Under the pieces are notes generated by a model. The model had not been told where the DNA came from. It made no database searches and saw only the letters and a list, made by a program, of their open reading frames with translations. Both the position numbers and the translations under genes were made by a program. Below, in pieces: positions 18,425-28,251 of a stretch of 64,000 nt of DNA. Position 1 is the first letter of the stretch. Each line of letters starts with the position of its first letter. Source of the stretch: Chryseobacterium defluvii. GTDB lineage: Bacteria; Bacteroidota; Bacteroidia; Flavobacteriales; Weeksellaceae. Where the stretch lies: NCBI RefSeq assembly GCF_003634775.1, contig NZ_RBXB01000001.1:124001-188000 (forward strand), read 5' to 3'.

Positions 18425-19036
18425 TTATCTTTTTAATGATCTCATTTTTTCAGCAATTCTCTTTCCATTCTCATCCGATTGTTCAAGATGGGAAATAATG
18501 TTTTGAAAATCTCTTTCCTTTCTGTTTTGAGAAAGCTTTTGTTTGATAAATATTTCGGTAGGAATTACTTTTAGTCCAAAAGCACCCTTCATTTCTTTTT
18601 CTACAAATTCTTTGCCCATATCTTTTACCAACATGGGGCAACGCTGTGTATGCTCATATTTGTAGGTTAGCTTGTCCAGGTGATTATAAAGTTCTTCCTG
18701 ATTCATTAATGCCACTTTTCCATAGATTTGAACTGCTTCATAGTTCCACGTGGAAACATTCACATGATTGTACCAACTGCTGGAAATGTAAGTATGGGAT
18801 CCTAAAAAATCACAAAGGACTTCATTACCGTTTTTTAAAAGTTTAGCCTGTGGGTTTGCCTTTGAAATATGAGTTTCCAGATGTATTTGTTCCGGATCAT
18901 CTTCATTGAGCATCATCATGGAATGAGTGGCGCGGATTTTATCCACTGAAGATATCAGAAGTGCAAAAGCATTCTCTTTGATAATCTCCTTCATCAAATG
19001 ATAATCTTCACTTTTATATAATTTTGGAATGTGCAT
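18425..19036 (-). CDS. PaiB-family FMN-binding split-barrel protein
   Basis: This 203-aa protein opens with MHIPKLYKSEDY and contains SSSWYNHVNVSTWNYEAV and a GAFGLKV segment, all typical of the PaiB / FMN-binding negative transcriptional regulator family (split barrel). In Bacillus, PaiB affects sporulation and protease genes. Whether the flavobacterial protein is a regulator or a flavin-dependent enzyme is unknown. It lies 9 bp after ruvB. Confidence 0.82.
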   Translation of the reverse strand: MHIPKLYKSEDYHLMKEIIKENAFALLISSVDKIRATHSMMMLNEDDPEQIHLETHISKANPQAKLLKNGNEVLCDFLGSHTYISSSWYNHVNVSTWNYEAVQIYGKVALMNQEELYNHLDKLTYKYEHTQRCPMLVKDMGKEFVEKEMKGAFGLKVIPTEIFIKQKLSQNRKERDFQNIISHLEQSDENGKRIAEKMRSLKR

Positions 19037-19045
19037 AAACGAATG

Positions 19046-20068
19046 TTAAAATAGCTCACCAGGATTTTTAGGTCTTGATATATTTAAATGTTTGTACGCT
19101 TTTTCGGTGACCTCTCTTCCTCTTGGAGTCCTGATGATAAATCCTTCCTGAATCAGAAACGGTTCGTATACCTCTTCCAGGGTTTCGGGATTTTCACCAA
19201 TAGAGGTGGCCAGAGCGGAAATTCCTACAGGTTTCCCCTTAAAATTTTCAATCATCACACGCATGATTTTATTGTCCATTTCATCCAATCCAAATTCATC
19301 TACATTAAGAGAGTTCAATGCATATTTTGTAATATTGATCTCAATTTCACCATTCCCCTTTATCTCGGCAAAATCCCGGACTCTTCTAAGCAAGGCATTG
19401 GCAATTCTTGGTGTTCCACGACTTCTGCGGGCAATCTCAATTGCAGCATCTTCATAAATTTTCACGCCCAACACTCTTGCGCTTCTGATGATAATCATCG
19501 ATAGCAATTCAATGGTATAGTATTCCAGCCTGCTTTGAATCCCGAATCTCGCCAACATGGGTTTTGTAAGCATTCCGCTTCTTGTGGTTGCTCCTACTAA
19601 GGTAAAAGGATTTAAGCCGATCTGAACACTTCTTGCATTCGGGCCGGTTTCAAGCATAATATCAATCTTGTAATCCTCCATTGCAGAATAAAGATATTCC
19701 TCTACAACAGGAGATAACCGGTGGATCTCATCAATGAAAAGCACATCATTTTCTTCAAGATTAGTCAACAATCCGGCTAAACTTCCCGGCTTATCCAAAA
19801 CAGGGCCGGAAGTAACCTTACAATTAACCCCAAGTTCATTGGCAATGATATTTGCTAAAGTAGTTTTACCCAAACCGGGAGGTCCATGTAAAAGGACATG
19901 GTCCAGGGCAGAGCCTCGTTTTTTAGCAGCGGTAACGAAAACCTCAAGATTGTCTAAAGTCTTTCTTTGTCCCGCAAAATCCTTGAAGCTCTGGGGACGT
20001 ATTTGCTCCTCCTGCAAAAGCTCTTCACGGGAATAATTGTCCTTATCTGGATGTAAAAAATCAGGCAT
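19046..20068 (-). CDS. ruvB: Holliday junction branch-migration helicase RuvB
   Basis: This 340-aa AAA+ motor drives branch migration of Holliday junctions with RuvA during recombination repair. Walker A is [13 protein letters not shown] (residues ~60-72), Walker B is LFIDEIHRL, and sensor 1 is [12 protein letters not shown]. The C-terminal winged helix has [15 protein letters not shown]. Length is normal. It is the first gene of the minus operon ruvB-paiB-MBL-coaE. The -7 element CAAAGATA (minus TATCTTTG) lies 20 bp upstream. Confidence 0.97.
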   Translation of the reverse strand: MPDFLHPDKDNYSREELLQEEQIRPQSFKDFAGQRKTLDNLEVFVTAAKKRGSALDHVLLHGPPGLGKTTLANIIANELGVNCKVTSGPVLDKPGSLAGLLTNLEENDVLFIDEIHRLSPVVEEYLYSAMEDYKIDIMLETGPNARSVQIGLNPFTLVGATTRSGMLTKPMLARFGIQSRLEYYTIELLSMIIIRSARVLGVKIYEDAAIEIARRSRGTPRIANALLRRVRDFAEIKGNGEIEINITKYALNSLNVDEFGLDEMDNKIMRVMIENFKGKPVGISALATSIGENPETLEEVYEPFLIQEGFIIRTPRGREVTEKAYKHLNISRPKNPGELF

Positions 20069-20087
20069 TAAATCATTTCATTTACTT

Positions 20088-20095
20088 CAAAGATA
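20088..20095 (-). promoter_or_regulatory. -7 box of the ruvB operon
   Basis: Read on the minus strand the sequence is TATCTTTG, an exact TAnnTTTG match, 20 bp before the ruvB start. The -33 element is not clear. Confidence 0.5.
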
Positions 20096-20141
20096 GGATT
20101 TTTAAGCCTAATTCTGAAATTGTATTTGTAAATTAGCAAGC

Positions 20142-21368
20142 ATGAAATTGATAGGACCATTTAAGCAAATTGTAACACTTGCCAATCTGCCTTTAAGAGG
20201 AAAATTATCTGATGACCAGCTTGAAATCATTGTTGATGGAGGAATTCTGGTAAATGGAGGAAAAGTTCAGAAAACAGGAAATTTTAAAGAGTTACAGGCT
20301 GAAAATCGAAATATAGACATTGAATTCATAGAAGGAGAGCAAATAGCTCTTCCCGCATTTGTTGATTCCCACACCCATATTTGCTTTGGAGGCAACAGAG
20401 CCAATGATTTTGCCATGCGTAATGCAGGGAAAACCTATTTAGAAATTGCTGAAAGCGGTGGCGGGATCTGGAGTTCCGTACAGCATACCAGAAATGCTTC
20501 TGAAGATGAGTTATTAAGAACATTATTAGAAAGGATAAATTTTCTAATCTCTTTAGGGATAACAACCATTGAAATAAAAAGCGGATACGGACTAGATGTT
20601 GATAATGAGCTTAAAATGTTGAGAATAATTAAAAAAGCTCAGGGACAAACGAAAGCTACGTTGGTTCCGACATGCCTTTCTGCACATTTAAAGCCGAGGG
20701 ATTTTGAAGGCAGCAATCAGGAATATTTGCAATATATTATTTCTGAAATCTTACCCAAAGTAAAAGAAGAGAATCTGGCAAAACGGATAGATATTTTTAT
20801 TGAAAAATCGGCATTTCTGCCAGAAGAAAGTAAAGACTTCCTGCTTAAAACTAAAGACTTAGGTTTTGAAATTACCGTGCACGCAGACCAGTTTACGCCG
20901 GGAAGCTCAAGAATTGCGGTAGAGGTAGGCGCTAAATCTGCAGACCATTTAGAGGCAACGATAGATGAAGATATTGATTACATTGCACAATCTGATACGG
21001 TGGCTACCGCTTTACCCGGGGCAAGTTTAGGACTGGGGGAGAAATTTACACCGGCAAGGAAATTACTGGATGCAGGAGCTATTGTAGCCATTGCCAGTGA
21101 TTGGAATCCCGGTTCCGCACCCATGGGAAATTTAATAACGCAAGCTTCCATTTTGGCTACCTATGAAAAACTGACTACAGCAGAAGTTTTGGCGGGGATA
21201 ACTTTCCGTTCAGCCTATGCACTTGGACTGGAGGACAGGGGAAAATTAGAAACAGGTTTGAAAGCAGATTTTGTAACCTATACAACCCATAATTTCCAGA
21301 ATATTCTTTATAATCAGGGAAGCCTGAGCGCTGAAAACATCTATATTGATGGTATAAAACAAGGATAA
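20142..21368 (+). CDS. hutI: Imidazolonepropionase
   Basis: This 408-aa amidohydrolase converts imidazolone-5-propionate to N-formimidoyl-L-glutamate in histidine degradation. Metal ligands are visible in VDSHTHICFGG and HADQFTPG, and the catalytic aspartate is in ASDWNPGSAPMG; substrate residues lie in IEIKSGYGL. Length is typical. It is the first gene of a short hut cluster with hutG at 21622. The genes for histidase and urocanase are not in the window. Confidence 0.95.
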   Translation: MKLIGPFKQIVTLANLPLRGKLSDDQLEIIVDGGILVNGGKVQKTGNFKELQAENRNIDIEFIEGEQIALPAFVDSHTHICFGGNRANDFAMRNAGKTYLEIAESGGGIWSSVQHTRNASEDELLRTLLERINFLISLGITTIEIKSGYGLDVDNELKMLRIIKKAQGQTKATLVPTCLSAHLKPRDFEGSNQEYLQYIISEILPKVKEENLAKRIDIFIEKSAFLPEESKDFLLKTKDLGFEITVHADQFTPGSSRIAVEVGAKSADHLEATIDEDIDYIAQSDTVATALPGASLGLGEKFTPARKLLDAGAIVAIASDWNPGSAPMGNLITQASILATYEKLTTAEVLAGITFRSAYALGLEDRGKLETGLKADFVTYTTHNFQNILYNQGSLSAENIYIDGIKQG

Positions 21369-21386
21369 ATTAAGGATCAAATAGAG

Positions 21387-21638
21387 ATGAAAAAAGGTAT
21401 TACTTATTTTGTTTTATTTATAGGGTCGCTCTATTTGATCAATTTATTGACATCCTTCTGGCATTATGTAACTCATAATTGGGTTTCAAAAGAGCATAAT
21501 GTTTTGGTTGTTTTTATTTGTGGAATAATAGTGATCATGTTCGTTATCATGATTCCGGTTACATTCTGTTTTTTTATACAATGTATTACAAGTATTTTTC
21601 AATTAATTAAAAAGATATATAATGATCTGGCAAGGTAG
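21387..21638 (+). CDS. Small two-helix membrane protein between hutI and hutG
   Basis: This 83-aa protein has two strongly hydrophobic spans (about residues 5-22 and 38-72, the latter long enough for one or two helices) and a basic C-terminus. I recognise no family. It begins 18 bp after hutI and its 3' end overlaps hutG by 17 bp, so it is probably translated with the hut genes. A role in transport or signalling of histidine catabolites is only a guess from position. Confidence 0.55.
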   Translation: MKKGITYFVLFIGSLYLINLLTSFWHYVTHNWVSKEHNVLVVFICGIIVIMFVIMIPVTFCFFIQCITSIFQLIKKIYNDLAR

Positions 21639-22536
21639 ATTTGATGGAGAAGAGCCTCTTTTTCACAGAGTTTTTCAAAGAGTAAGAGAAGAAAATAATT
21701 ATGATAACATTTCAACGGATGATTTCGTTTTACATGGGTTTGCAGTTGATGAAGGAGTAAAAAGAAACAAAGGGAGAGTAGGAGCAAAAGATGCTCCGGA
21801 TGTTATCCGGAAGAATATGTCTAACTTCCCGGTTACTCTTCCGGATTTCTCATTACTGGATTTTGGAAATATCACCTGTGAGGATCAAGACTTAGAAAAT
21901 ACACAAAGCATCCTTGCCGAAAAGGTTTCAAAGGCCCTTTCAAAAGGAGGGAAATCTTTAGTTCTAGGTGGTGGTCATGAGGTTACTTTCGCTCATTACT
22001 CAGGGGTCAGGAAAGCGTTTCCGGATAAGAAGATCGGGATTATCAATATAGATGCTCATTTTGATAACAGGCAGCCGGAAAATGGAGTAGGGGCAAGTTC
22101 CGGGACCGGGTTTTGGCAAATAGCCCAGGAAGGGGATATTCACTCTTTACATATGGCCATACAGAGAAATTCCAATACATTAAAATTGTTTGATACAGCC
22201 CATCAGTTCGGAATGAAATATATTTTGGCCGATGAATTATTCTTCGAAAATCTTCCATCTGTTTATCAGCGAATAGATGATTTACTGGACGAAGTAGATG
22301 TTGTATATGTTACCATTTGTATGGATGTTTTTAATGCCTCTATTGCCCCGGGAGTCTCTGCCTCTGCCTATAACGGTATTTTTGCAGATGCCACGTTCAT
22401 GCATTTTTACAGGCATATTTTAAAAAGTCAAAAACTTGTGGCATTGGATGTTGCAGAAGTTAATCCTTCTTATGATATCCAGGACAGGACAGCGAGACTG
22501 GCCGCATGCCTTGTTAACGAGTGGCTGATGATTTAA
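21622..22536 (+). CDS. hutG: Formimidoylglutamase
   Basis: This 304-aa arginase/ureohydrolase-fold enzyme hydrolyses N-formimidoyl-L-glutamate to glutamate and formamide, the last step of the hut pathway. Binuclear manganese ligands are expected in GGGHEVTFAH, NIDAHFDNR and the CMDVFNASIAPGVSA segment, which are all present. N-terminal residues 1-10 (MIWQGRFDGE) resemble Bacteroidota HutG proteins and support the start, which lies inside the 3' end of the upstream small gene. Confidence 0.92.
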   Translation: MIWQGRFDGEEPLFHRVFQRVREENNYDNISTDDFVLHGFAVDEGVKRNKGRVGAKDAPDVIRKNMSNFPVTLPDFSLLDFGNITCEDQDLENTQSILAEKVSKALSKGGKSLVLGGGHEVTFAHYSGVRKAFPDKKIGIINIDAHFDNRQPENGVGASSGTGFWQIAQEGDIHSLHMAIQRNSNTLKLFDTAHQFGMKYILADELFFENLPSVYQRIDDLLDEVDVVYVTICMDVFNASIAPGVSASAYNGIFADATFMHFYRHILKSQKLVALDVAEVNPSYDIQDRTARLAACLVNEWLMI

Positions 22537-22644
22537 AGACTCACAACAGCCGATAGAGAAAATCAGTATAATATTAATCTGTAAGGAACAAAATTTGTTG
22601 CCTTCATCATGCTTTTTATAGAAAGCGCTATCTATTTTTTTAAT

Positions 22645-23937
22645 ATGGAACAGTCAATTGAAAATAAACTGATCAAAGCAGATAATGCTTTTCAGATATG
22701 GAGAAAAGTGCCATTCGCGGAAAGGCAGCAATTAATTGCAAAAGCTGCTGAAATTCTTAAAGCCCATTCCCAAAAATTTGGTGAAATTATCACCACGGAA
22801 ATGAATAAACCTATTTCACAATCTGTTGCTGAAGTAGAGAAATGTGCTTTAATGATGAATTATTATGCTCATGCAGAAAATATTTTAAAGCCGGAAAAAA
22901 TAGATTCCGAATATACTTTTTCAGAAGTTCATTATATTCCGAAAGGAGTGATTCTGGGAGTGATGCCATGGAATTTTCCTTTCTGGCAGGTATTGAGATT
23001 TGCTATTCCTGCAATTTTGTCAGGAAATACGGTTGTTTTGAAACATGCTTCAATTTGTTTCGGAAGTGGAAATGCCATTGAAAAAATCTTTGAGGAGGCC
23101 GGTTTTCCGGAAGGTATTTTTCAAAATCTCGAGGTCGGGCACAAAGAAGTAAAGGAAATTTTGGAACATGAGGTGGTAAAAGGGGTAAGCCTGACAGGCA
23201 GTGGTAAAGCGGGTGGAGAAGTGGCTTCTATTGCAGGAATGAATATTAAAAAATCTGTGCTTGAGCTTGGCGGAAGCGATGCCTTTATTGTTTTAAATGA
23301 TGCTGATCTGGATGAAGCTGCAAAAGTAGGAGCACAGGCAAGACTCCAGAATTGCGGCCAGACCTGTGTGGCAGCTAAAAGATTTATTATTGACGAAACA
23401 ATCGAAGCTGAATTTCTACCTAAATTTATAGAGGAATATAAAAAATATGTTCCCGGAGATCCTTTAGATAAAGAAACCAAACTGGGAGGAATGGCAAGGC
23501 CGGACTTAGCGGATGATCTGGAAGATCAATTCAAAAGGGCTTTGGAAAATGGAGCCGAAATCATTATTCCTCTGGAAAGGATTTCTCCCAATGAATTTAA
23601 ACCGGGATTGATAAGAGTAAAAGAAGGAAACCCTATCTTACAGGAAGAACTATTTGGACCTCTTGGAATGGTAATGGTGGCTAAAAATGATGAAGAAGCT
23701 TTACAGATAGCTAATGACATTCCTTTTGGATTGTCTAACTCTGTGTGGACTAAAAGTAAGGACCGCCAGCAGTTTTTCATTGAGGGGCTGGAATCCGGAA
23801 CGGTGAATATCAACAGAATGACAAGCTCTGATCCACGCTTTCCTTTCGGCGGAACCAAAGCTTCAGGATATGGAACCGAACTTTCCTTAATCGCTTTGAA
23901 AGAGTTTGTAACACCTAAAACGATTGTAGGAAATTGA
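22645..23937 (+). CDS. NAD(P)-dependent aldehyde dehydrogenase (succinate-semialdehyde dehydrogenase type)
   Basis: With the start at 22645 (MEQSIENKL) the protein has 430 residues; an in-frame ATG at 22609 would add a hydrophobic 12-residue extension unlike the family. The general base E207 is in LELGGSDAF and the nucleophile C241 in NCGQTCVAAKRF. MPWNFPFWQ marks the cofactor site, and NINRMTSSDPRFPFGG the C-terminal part. The short form without a long N-terminus resembles GabD/Sad-type enzymes that oxidise succinate semialdehyde. The substrate is not provable from sequence. It lies 108 bp after hutG, possibly as a separate unit. Confidence 0.85.
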   Translation: MEQSIENKLIKADNAFQIWRKVPFAERQQLIAKAAEILKAHSQKFGEIITTEMNKPISQSVAEVEKCALMMNYYAHAENILKPEKIDSEYTFSEVHYIPKGVILGVMPWNFPFWQVLRFAIPAILSGNTVVLKHASICFGSGNAIEKIFEEAGFPEGIFQNLEVGHKEVKEILEHEVVKGVSLTGSGKAGGEVASIAGMNIKKSVLELGGSDAFIVLNDADLDEAAKVGAQARLQNCGQTCVAAKRFIIDETIEAEFLPKFIEEYKKYVPGDPLDKETKLGGMARPDLADDLEDQFKRALENGAEIIIPLERISPNEFKPGLIRVKEGNPILQEELFGPLGMVMVAKNDEEALQIANDIPFGLSNSVWTKSKDRQQFFIEGLESGTVNINRMTSSDPRFPFGGTKASGYGTELSLIALKEFVTPKTIVGN

Positions 23938-23978
23938 CCGGCTGTAAGAAGTACAATATAAAGTGTATTAATGATAAT

Positions 23979-24013
23979 AAAAAAAGCTCCCGAAATTTTT
24001 TCGGGAGCTTTTG
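23979..24013. terminator. Bidirectional terminator between the aldehyde dehydrogenase gene and pyk
   Basis: A stem of AAGCTCCCGAAA and TTTCGGGAGCTT is flanked by A-rich and T-rich runs, so it can end both convergent genes. Confidence 0.88.
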
Positions 24014-24032
24014 TATTTTATAAGATTTATAA

Positions 24033-25478
24033 TTAAACCGTAGTCAATCTTAAAGTATTGGTTTTTCCGCCTTCGTAAGATGGAGTTGCATTGATGTTGA
24101 TCACAAAGTCTCCGCTCTCAATATATCCATAATTATGCGTTAACATGTTGACCTGGATGATGGTTTCATCCGTAGGCTTTTTCATATCGTAATAGTATGC
24201 ATGAACTCCCCAAAGAAGATTCAGCATGGTGATTACTCTTTTATTACCACTGTACACAATGATATGAGAGTTGGGTCTGTGTGCCGCAAGCTGAAATGCC
24301 GTATAACCGGAATGTGTTAAAGTAACGATGGCAGAAACATTGGTAGTTTTAGCAATCCTTACCGCAGCTAAACAAACCCTGTTTGTAATGAATCTGTCGT
24401 CGATGCAGTTATAATCCTTTTCAATGGGCTCATTTTTATGCTGGTAAAAATGTGTCATTTCAATGTTTTTCACAATTTTAGCCATGTTCTCCACTACCTG
24501 AACCGGATACCTTCCTACGGAAGTTTCCCCCGAAAGCATCACTGCATCTGCACCATCCAGTACAGAATTGGCAACGTCATTTACTTCTGCTCTTGTTGGG
24601 GTTAAGCTGTTGATCATGGTTTCCATCATCTGGGTAGCGATGATAACCGGTTTGGAATAGAATCTGGCTTTCTCCACTAAAGTTTTCTGAATAGCGGGAA
24701 CTTCTTCCATAGGAACTTCTACTCCTAAGTCACCACGGGCAACCATCAATCCATCACATTCCAGTAGAATCTGATCGATATTTTTTACTCCTTCTGGTTT
24801 TTCAATCTTCGCAATGATCGGAGTTTTGAATTTACCGTTCGGATGACCTTTAATCAGTTCTTTTAAATCGATGATATCCTGCGCATGACGAACAAATGAA
24901 AGAGCAATCCAGTCTACTTCCATATCAAGCATGAAGTTGGCATCCTGAATGTCTTTTTCTGTTAAGGCAGGAAGAGAAACGGCAGTATTGGGCAAGTTCA
25001 CCCCTTTTTTAGAGCTTAATGGCCCCCCTTGAATGGTTTTAGCCCTTACTGTATCTTTTCCATTGGTTTCGATAACTTCCAAAACCAGCTTTCCGTCATC
25101 AATAAGGATTCTTTCGCCTTCTTTAACGTCTTGAGGAAACTGCTGGTAGGTCATGTATACCTTAGTGGAATCTCCTTCCATTTTCTCATTGGTAAAGGTA
25201 AGAACATCTCCGGGGTTAAGGTAAGAGCCTTCTTTTACAACACCCACTCTTAATTTTGGACCTTGTAAATCTCCCAAAATACCTACTGAGAAACCATGTT
25301 CCTTGTTAAGCTCTCTGATGATATCAATATTTTTTCGAACTAAGTCGTAATCTGCATGTGAAAAATTTATTCTGAAAATGTCAACCCCTGCCTTCATTAG
25401 CCCCAGCATAACTTCCTTAGAGGATGAAGCTGGCCCAAGTGTTGCGATAATTTTTGTCTTCTTTAAATACTTATTCAT
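24033..25478 (-). CDS. pyk: Pyruvate kinase
   Basis: This 481-aa glycolytic enzyme transfers phosphate from phosphoenolpyruvate to ADP. The N-terminal TKIIATLGPASS segment, the active-site signature IIAKIEKPEGV, and MVARGDLGVEVP and MLSGETSVGRYPV are all present, followed by the C-terminal allosteric domain. Length is normal. It is the last gene of the acpP-fabF-rnc-IPExxxVDY-pyk series, and its start overlaps the upstream gene by 8 bp. Confidence 0.97.
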   Translation of the reverse strand: MNKYLKKTKIIATLGPASSSKEVMLGLMKAGVDIFRINFSHADYDLVRKNIDIIRELNKEHGFSVGILGDLQGPKLRVGVVKEGSYLNPGDVLTFTNEKMEGDSTKVYMTYQQFPQDVKEGERILIDDGKLVLEVIETNGKDTVRAKTIQGGPLSSKKGVNLPNTAVSLPALTEKDIQDANFMLDMEVDWIALSFVRHAQDIIDLKELIKGHPNGKFKTPIIAKIEKPEGVKNIDQILLECDGLMVARGDLGVEVPMEEVPAIQKTLVEKARFYSKPVIIATQMMETMINSLTPTRAEVNDVANSVLDGADAVMLSGETSVGRYPVQVVENMAKIVKNIEMTHFYQHKNEPIEKDYNCIDDRFITNRVCLAAVRIAKTTNVSAIVTLTHSGYTAFQLAAHRPNSHIIVYSGNKRVITMLNLLWGVHAYYYDMKKPTDETIIQVNMLTHNYGYIESGDFVININATPSYEGGKTNTLRLTTV

Positions 25479-25944
25479 AATATTGGATAATTTGATAAAG
25501 TTCTTCCTCAGAACTTAAAGTGTACTCTTGCATTGGAAACACAAGATTTTCAGGGAGCAAAATTACGGAAAAATCAGGAAATTGTTCCGAACTATGCAAA
25601 ATATATTCTACTTCTGCCTGATTATTTAATAAAAACTTAATATTTTCTTCTTCTGAGAAGAGCTCAGTCTGTTGTTTTTTTTGCTTACTTTCAGAAGATC
25701 TGTTGGAAATAAAAGTAAAACAAGTCTTGGTAAACTTGTGATAAGCTTCGAATCTCGGAAAATGATAATCATAGTAGGAGCCATGAAAAATAAGATCTTT
25801 TATCCTTGAAAATGTAAGATCATTATTCTTGTTTATCTTGTAAAAAAACTCATAATCAGGTATATTTTTCGCCAATCTTACCAAGCCAATGGTAATATCT
25901 TCGAATTCTATATCATCTATATCATAAAGTTTTTGGATTTCCAA
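25471..25944 (-). CDS. IPExxxVDY family protein
   Basis: This 157-aa protein has no signal or membrane span. Near its start it carries IPDYEFFYKIN, the equivalent of the I-P-E-x-x-x-V-D-Y motif that names this Bacteroidota family. It lies between rnc and pyk as usual for the family, overlapping rnc by 23 bp and pyk by 8 bp. Function is unknown. The tight overlaps point to coupled expression. Confidence 0.78.
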   Translation of the reverse strand: MEIQKLYDIDDIEFEDITIGLVRLAKNIPDYEFFYKINKNNDLTFSRIKDLIFHGSYYDYHFPRFEAYHKFTKTCFTFISNRSSESKQKKQQTELFSEEENIKFLLNNQAEVEYILHSSEQFPDFSVILLPENLVFPMQEYTLSSEEELYQIIQYYE

Positions 25945-26683
25945 GTATATTTTCTTTTTTGTTTAAAATATAAAATGCTCTCTGTGCTGCTTTTTCCTCT
26001 GCTTTCTTTTTGGACGTTTCTGTGGCATTGGCAATTTTTTCTTCTTCCAGCCATACATGGCACCTGAATACTATTGCTTTGTTTACCTGAACTTCTTCAC
26101 AGGTTTCATACCGGATGTTCACTTTTTTCTTCTGGCTCCATTCCAGCAGAAGACCTTTATAGCTTACAATTTTGTTTTCAAGCTTGTTAATTTCCGTGGG
26201 TGTCAGAAGTCTTTCCAATATGATTCTTTTGCAGGTATCATATTGAAAATCCAGATAAACAGCACCAATTAAAGCCTCAAATAAATTACCGGAAATATTT
26301 TCACTTAAAACTACAGAACTTTGTTTTTGTAAAAGATCAGTAAGTTTAAGATCATCTCCCAGTTTATTGAGATTTTTTCTATTAACAATTTTAGATTTCA
26401 TTTGCGTCAGATATCCTTCATTAGCATGAGGATAGGTTTGAAACAAATGGCAGGAAATAACGGTTCCCAAAACAGAATCACCTAAAAATTCAAGACGTTC
26501 ATAATTGCTTTCCTGATTTTTAGAAGAATTTTTTAGAGAGAAGGCTTCCCGATAAAGATTAATATTCTGGATCTCAGTACCTAACATGATATTGAGTTGT
26601 GTACTGAGGAAATAGTCTCTCTCTGTTAATTTTCTTTTTCTGTGTTTGAGAAGGAATTTAGAAAAGTATTTCTGTAACTCCAT
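25922..26683 (-). CDS. rnc: Ribonuclease III
   Basis: This 253-aa double-strand-specific endoribonuclease processes rRNA precursors and structured mRNAs. The signature NYERLEFLGDSVLG gives the catalytic E and D residues, and GNLFEALIGAVYLD the second acidic pair. The C-terminal dsRNA-binding domain (~165-240) ends in the typical TSKKKAEEKAAQRAFY. It lies 9 bp after fabF on the minus strand. Confidence 0.95.
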   Translation of the reverse strand: MELQKYFSKFLLKHRKRKLTERDYFLSTQLNIMLGTEIQNINLYREAFSLKNSSKNQESNYERLEFLGDSVLGTVISCHLFQTYPHANEGYLTQMKSKIVNRKNLNKLGDDLKLTDLLQKQSSVVLSENISGNLFEALIGAVYLDFQYDTCKRIILERLLTPTEINKLENKIVSYKGLLLEWSQKKKVNIRYETCEEVQVNKAIVFRCHVWLEEEKIANATETSKKKAEEKAAQRAFYILNKKENILGNPKTL

Positions 26684-26692
26684 TCAGTAAAT

Positions 26693-27937
26693 TTAGATTT
26701 TCGTAAACAGAACGCAGGCATTATGCCCACCAAATCCAAAAGTATTACTCATGGCTACTTTTACATCTTTTTTCACAGCATCATTAAACGTAAAATTAAG
26801 TCTGCTGTCAATATTTTCATCATCAGTAAAGTGATTAATGGTAGGAGGAACAATACCATGAATAATAGTTCCTAACGCAGCAATAGCTTCAATCACTCCG
26901 GCTGCACCTAAAAGGTGACCTGTCATTGATTTTGTAGAATTGATCTGAATGTCATAAGCGTGCTCGCCTAATAATTTCGAAATCGCGTTAGATTCTGCAA
27001 TGTCTCCTAATGGAGTAGATGTACCATGCATATTGATGTGATCTACTTCATCAGCAGTTAATCCTGCATCTTCCAGGCAATTCTTCATTACTAAGTAAGC
27101 TCCTAAACCTTCAGGATGTGGGGCTGTCATATGATGTGCGTCTGCACTCATACCGCCACCTTTTAATTCTGCATAAATTGTTGCACCACGTTTTACCGCA
27201 TGCTCGTATTCTTCAAGGATGATACATCCTGCTCCTTCACCCAACACAAAGCCGTCTCTGTCTTTGTCAAAAGGTCTGGATGCTGTTTTTGGATCATCAT
27301 TTCTTGTAGAAAGCGCCATCATTGCATTAAACCCACCAACACCACTTGCTGTAACGGCAGCTTCAGAGCCCCCGCAAACTATTACATCCGCTTTTCCTAG
27401 CTGGATCAGCATTTTGGAATCTATAATAGCATTAGCAGAAGAAGCACACGCAGATACAGTAGTATAATTCGGACCATGGAAGCCATATTCTATCGAAATG
27501 TGCCCTGGTGTAATGTCCGCAATCATTTTAGGAATAAAGAAAGGATTGAATCTCGGAATATCTGTGTTGGCCCATCCTAAAACTTCAGTTTCAAATGTTT
27601 CCAAACCTCCGATACCTGATCCCCAAATTACTCCGACTCTGTTTTTATCTACATTGTCTTCCATAATCCTTGAGTGTGCAACAGCTTCTCTGGCAGCTAC
27701 TAACCCAAGTTGGGTATTTCGATCCATTTTTTTTGCTTCTTTTTTATCAAAATGCTGCAACGGATCAAAACCCTTCACTTCACAAGCGAATTTTGTTTTG
27801 AAGTTTGTGGCATCAAAAAGAGTAATCGGAGCAGCACCGCTCTCACCTTTAAGAAGATTTTCCCAGTATTCTTTTGCATTATTTCCAATTGGTGTTATTG
27901 CGCCAAAACCGGTTACAACTACTCTTTTTAATTCCAT
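26693..27937 (-). CDS. fabF: 3-oxoacyl-[acyl-carrier-protein] synthase II
   Basis: This 414-aa condensing enzyme (KAS II) elongates acyl-ACP with malonyl-ACP in fatty-acid synthesis. The nucleophile Cys is in TVSACASSANAI (about residue 164). The two catalytic histidines are in HGTSTPLGD and MTGHLLGAAG, and the C-terminal NTFGFGGHNAC loop is intact. It lies 35 bp after acpP, its substrate carrier, and before rnc. Confidence 0.97.
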   Translation of the reverse strand: MELKRVVVTGFGAITPIGNNAKEYWENLLKGESGAAPITLFDATNFKTKFACEVKGFDPLQHFDKKEAKKMDRNTQLGLVAAREAVAHSRIMEDNVDKNRVGVIWGSGIGGLETFETEVLGWANTDIPRFNPFFIPKMIADITPGHISIEYGFHGPNYTTVSACASSANAIIDSKMLIQLGKADVIVCGGSEAAVTASGVGGFNAMMALSTRNDDPKTASRPFDKDRDGFVLGEGAGCIILEEYEHAVKRGATIYAELKGGGMSADAHHMTAPHPEGLGAYLVMKNCLEDAGLTADEVDHINMHGTSTPLGDIAESNAISKLLGEHAYDIQINSTKSMTGHLLGAAGVIEAIAALGTIIHGIVPPTINHFTDDENIDSRLNFTFNDAVKKDVKVAMSNTFGFGGHNACVLFTKI

Positions 27938-27972
27938 AAACTTTGTTTAATTTTCTTTTTTGTTGAAGAATA

Positions 27973-28212
27973 TTATTTATTTACTACTTCTTCGATATAA
28001 GCGATAGCGTGTCCTACAGTAGTAATTTTTTCAGCCTGATCATCAGGAATCTGAATGTTGAATTCTTTCTCAAATTCCATGATTAATTCAACTGTATCTA
28101 GTGAATCTGCTCCTAAATCGTTAGTGAAGCTAGCTTCAGGAGTTACTTCTGTTTCTTCAACGTCAAGCTTATCAGCGATGATAGCTTTTACTCTTGATGC
28201 AATGTCTGACAT
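27973..28212 (-). CDS. acpP: Acyl carrier protein
   Basis: This 79-aa acidic carrier holds fatty-acyl intermediates on a phosphopantetheine arm. The attachment serine is in [16 protein letters not shown]. Composition and size are typical. It is the first gene of the minus operon that continues with fabF, rnc, the IPExxxVDY gene and pyk. A consensus -7 box lies 32 bp upstream. Confidence 0.97.
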   Translation of the reverse strand: MSDIASRVKAIIADKLDVEETEVTPEASFTNDLGADSLDTVELIMEFEKEFNIQIPDDQAEKITTVGHAIAYIEEVVNK

Positions 28213-28243
28213 AGTAAATTATTTTTTTAATTGTTAGATGCTG

Positions 28244-28251
28244 CAAATATA
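28244..28251 (-). promoter_or_regulatory. -7 box of the acpP operon
   Basis: On the minus strand this reads TATATTTG, an exact TAnnTTTG match, 32 bp upstream of the acpP start. The -33 part is degenerate. Confidence 0.5.
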
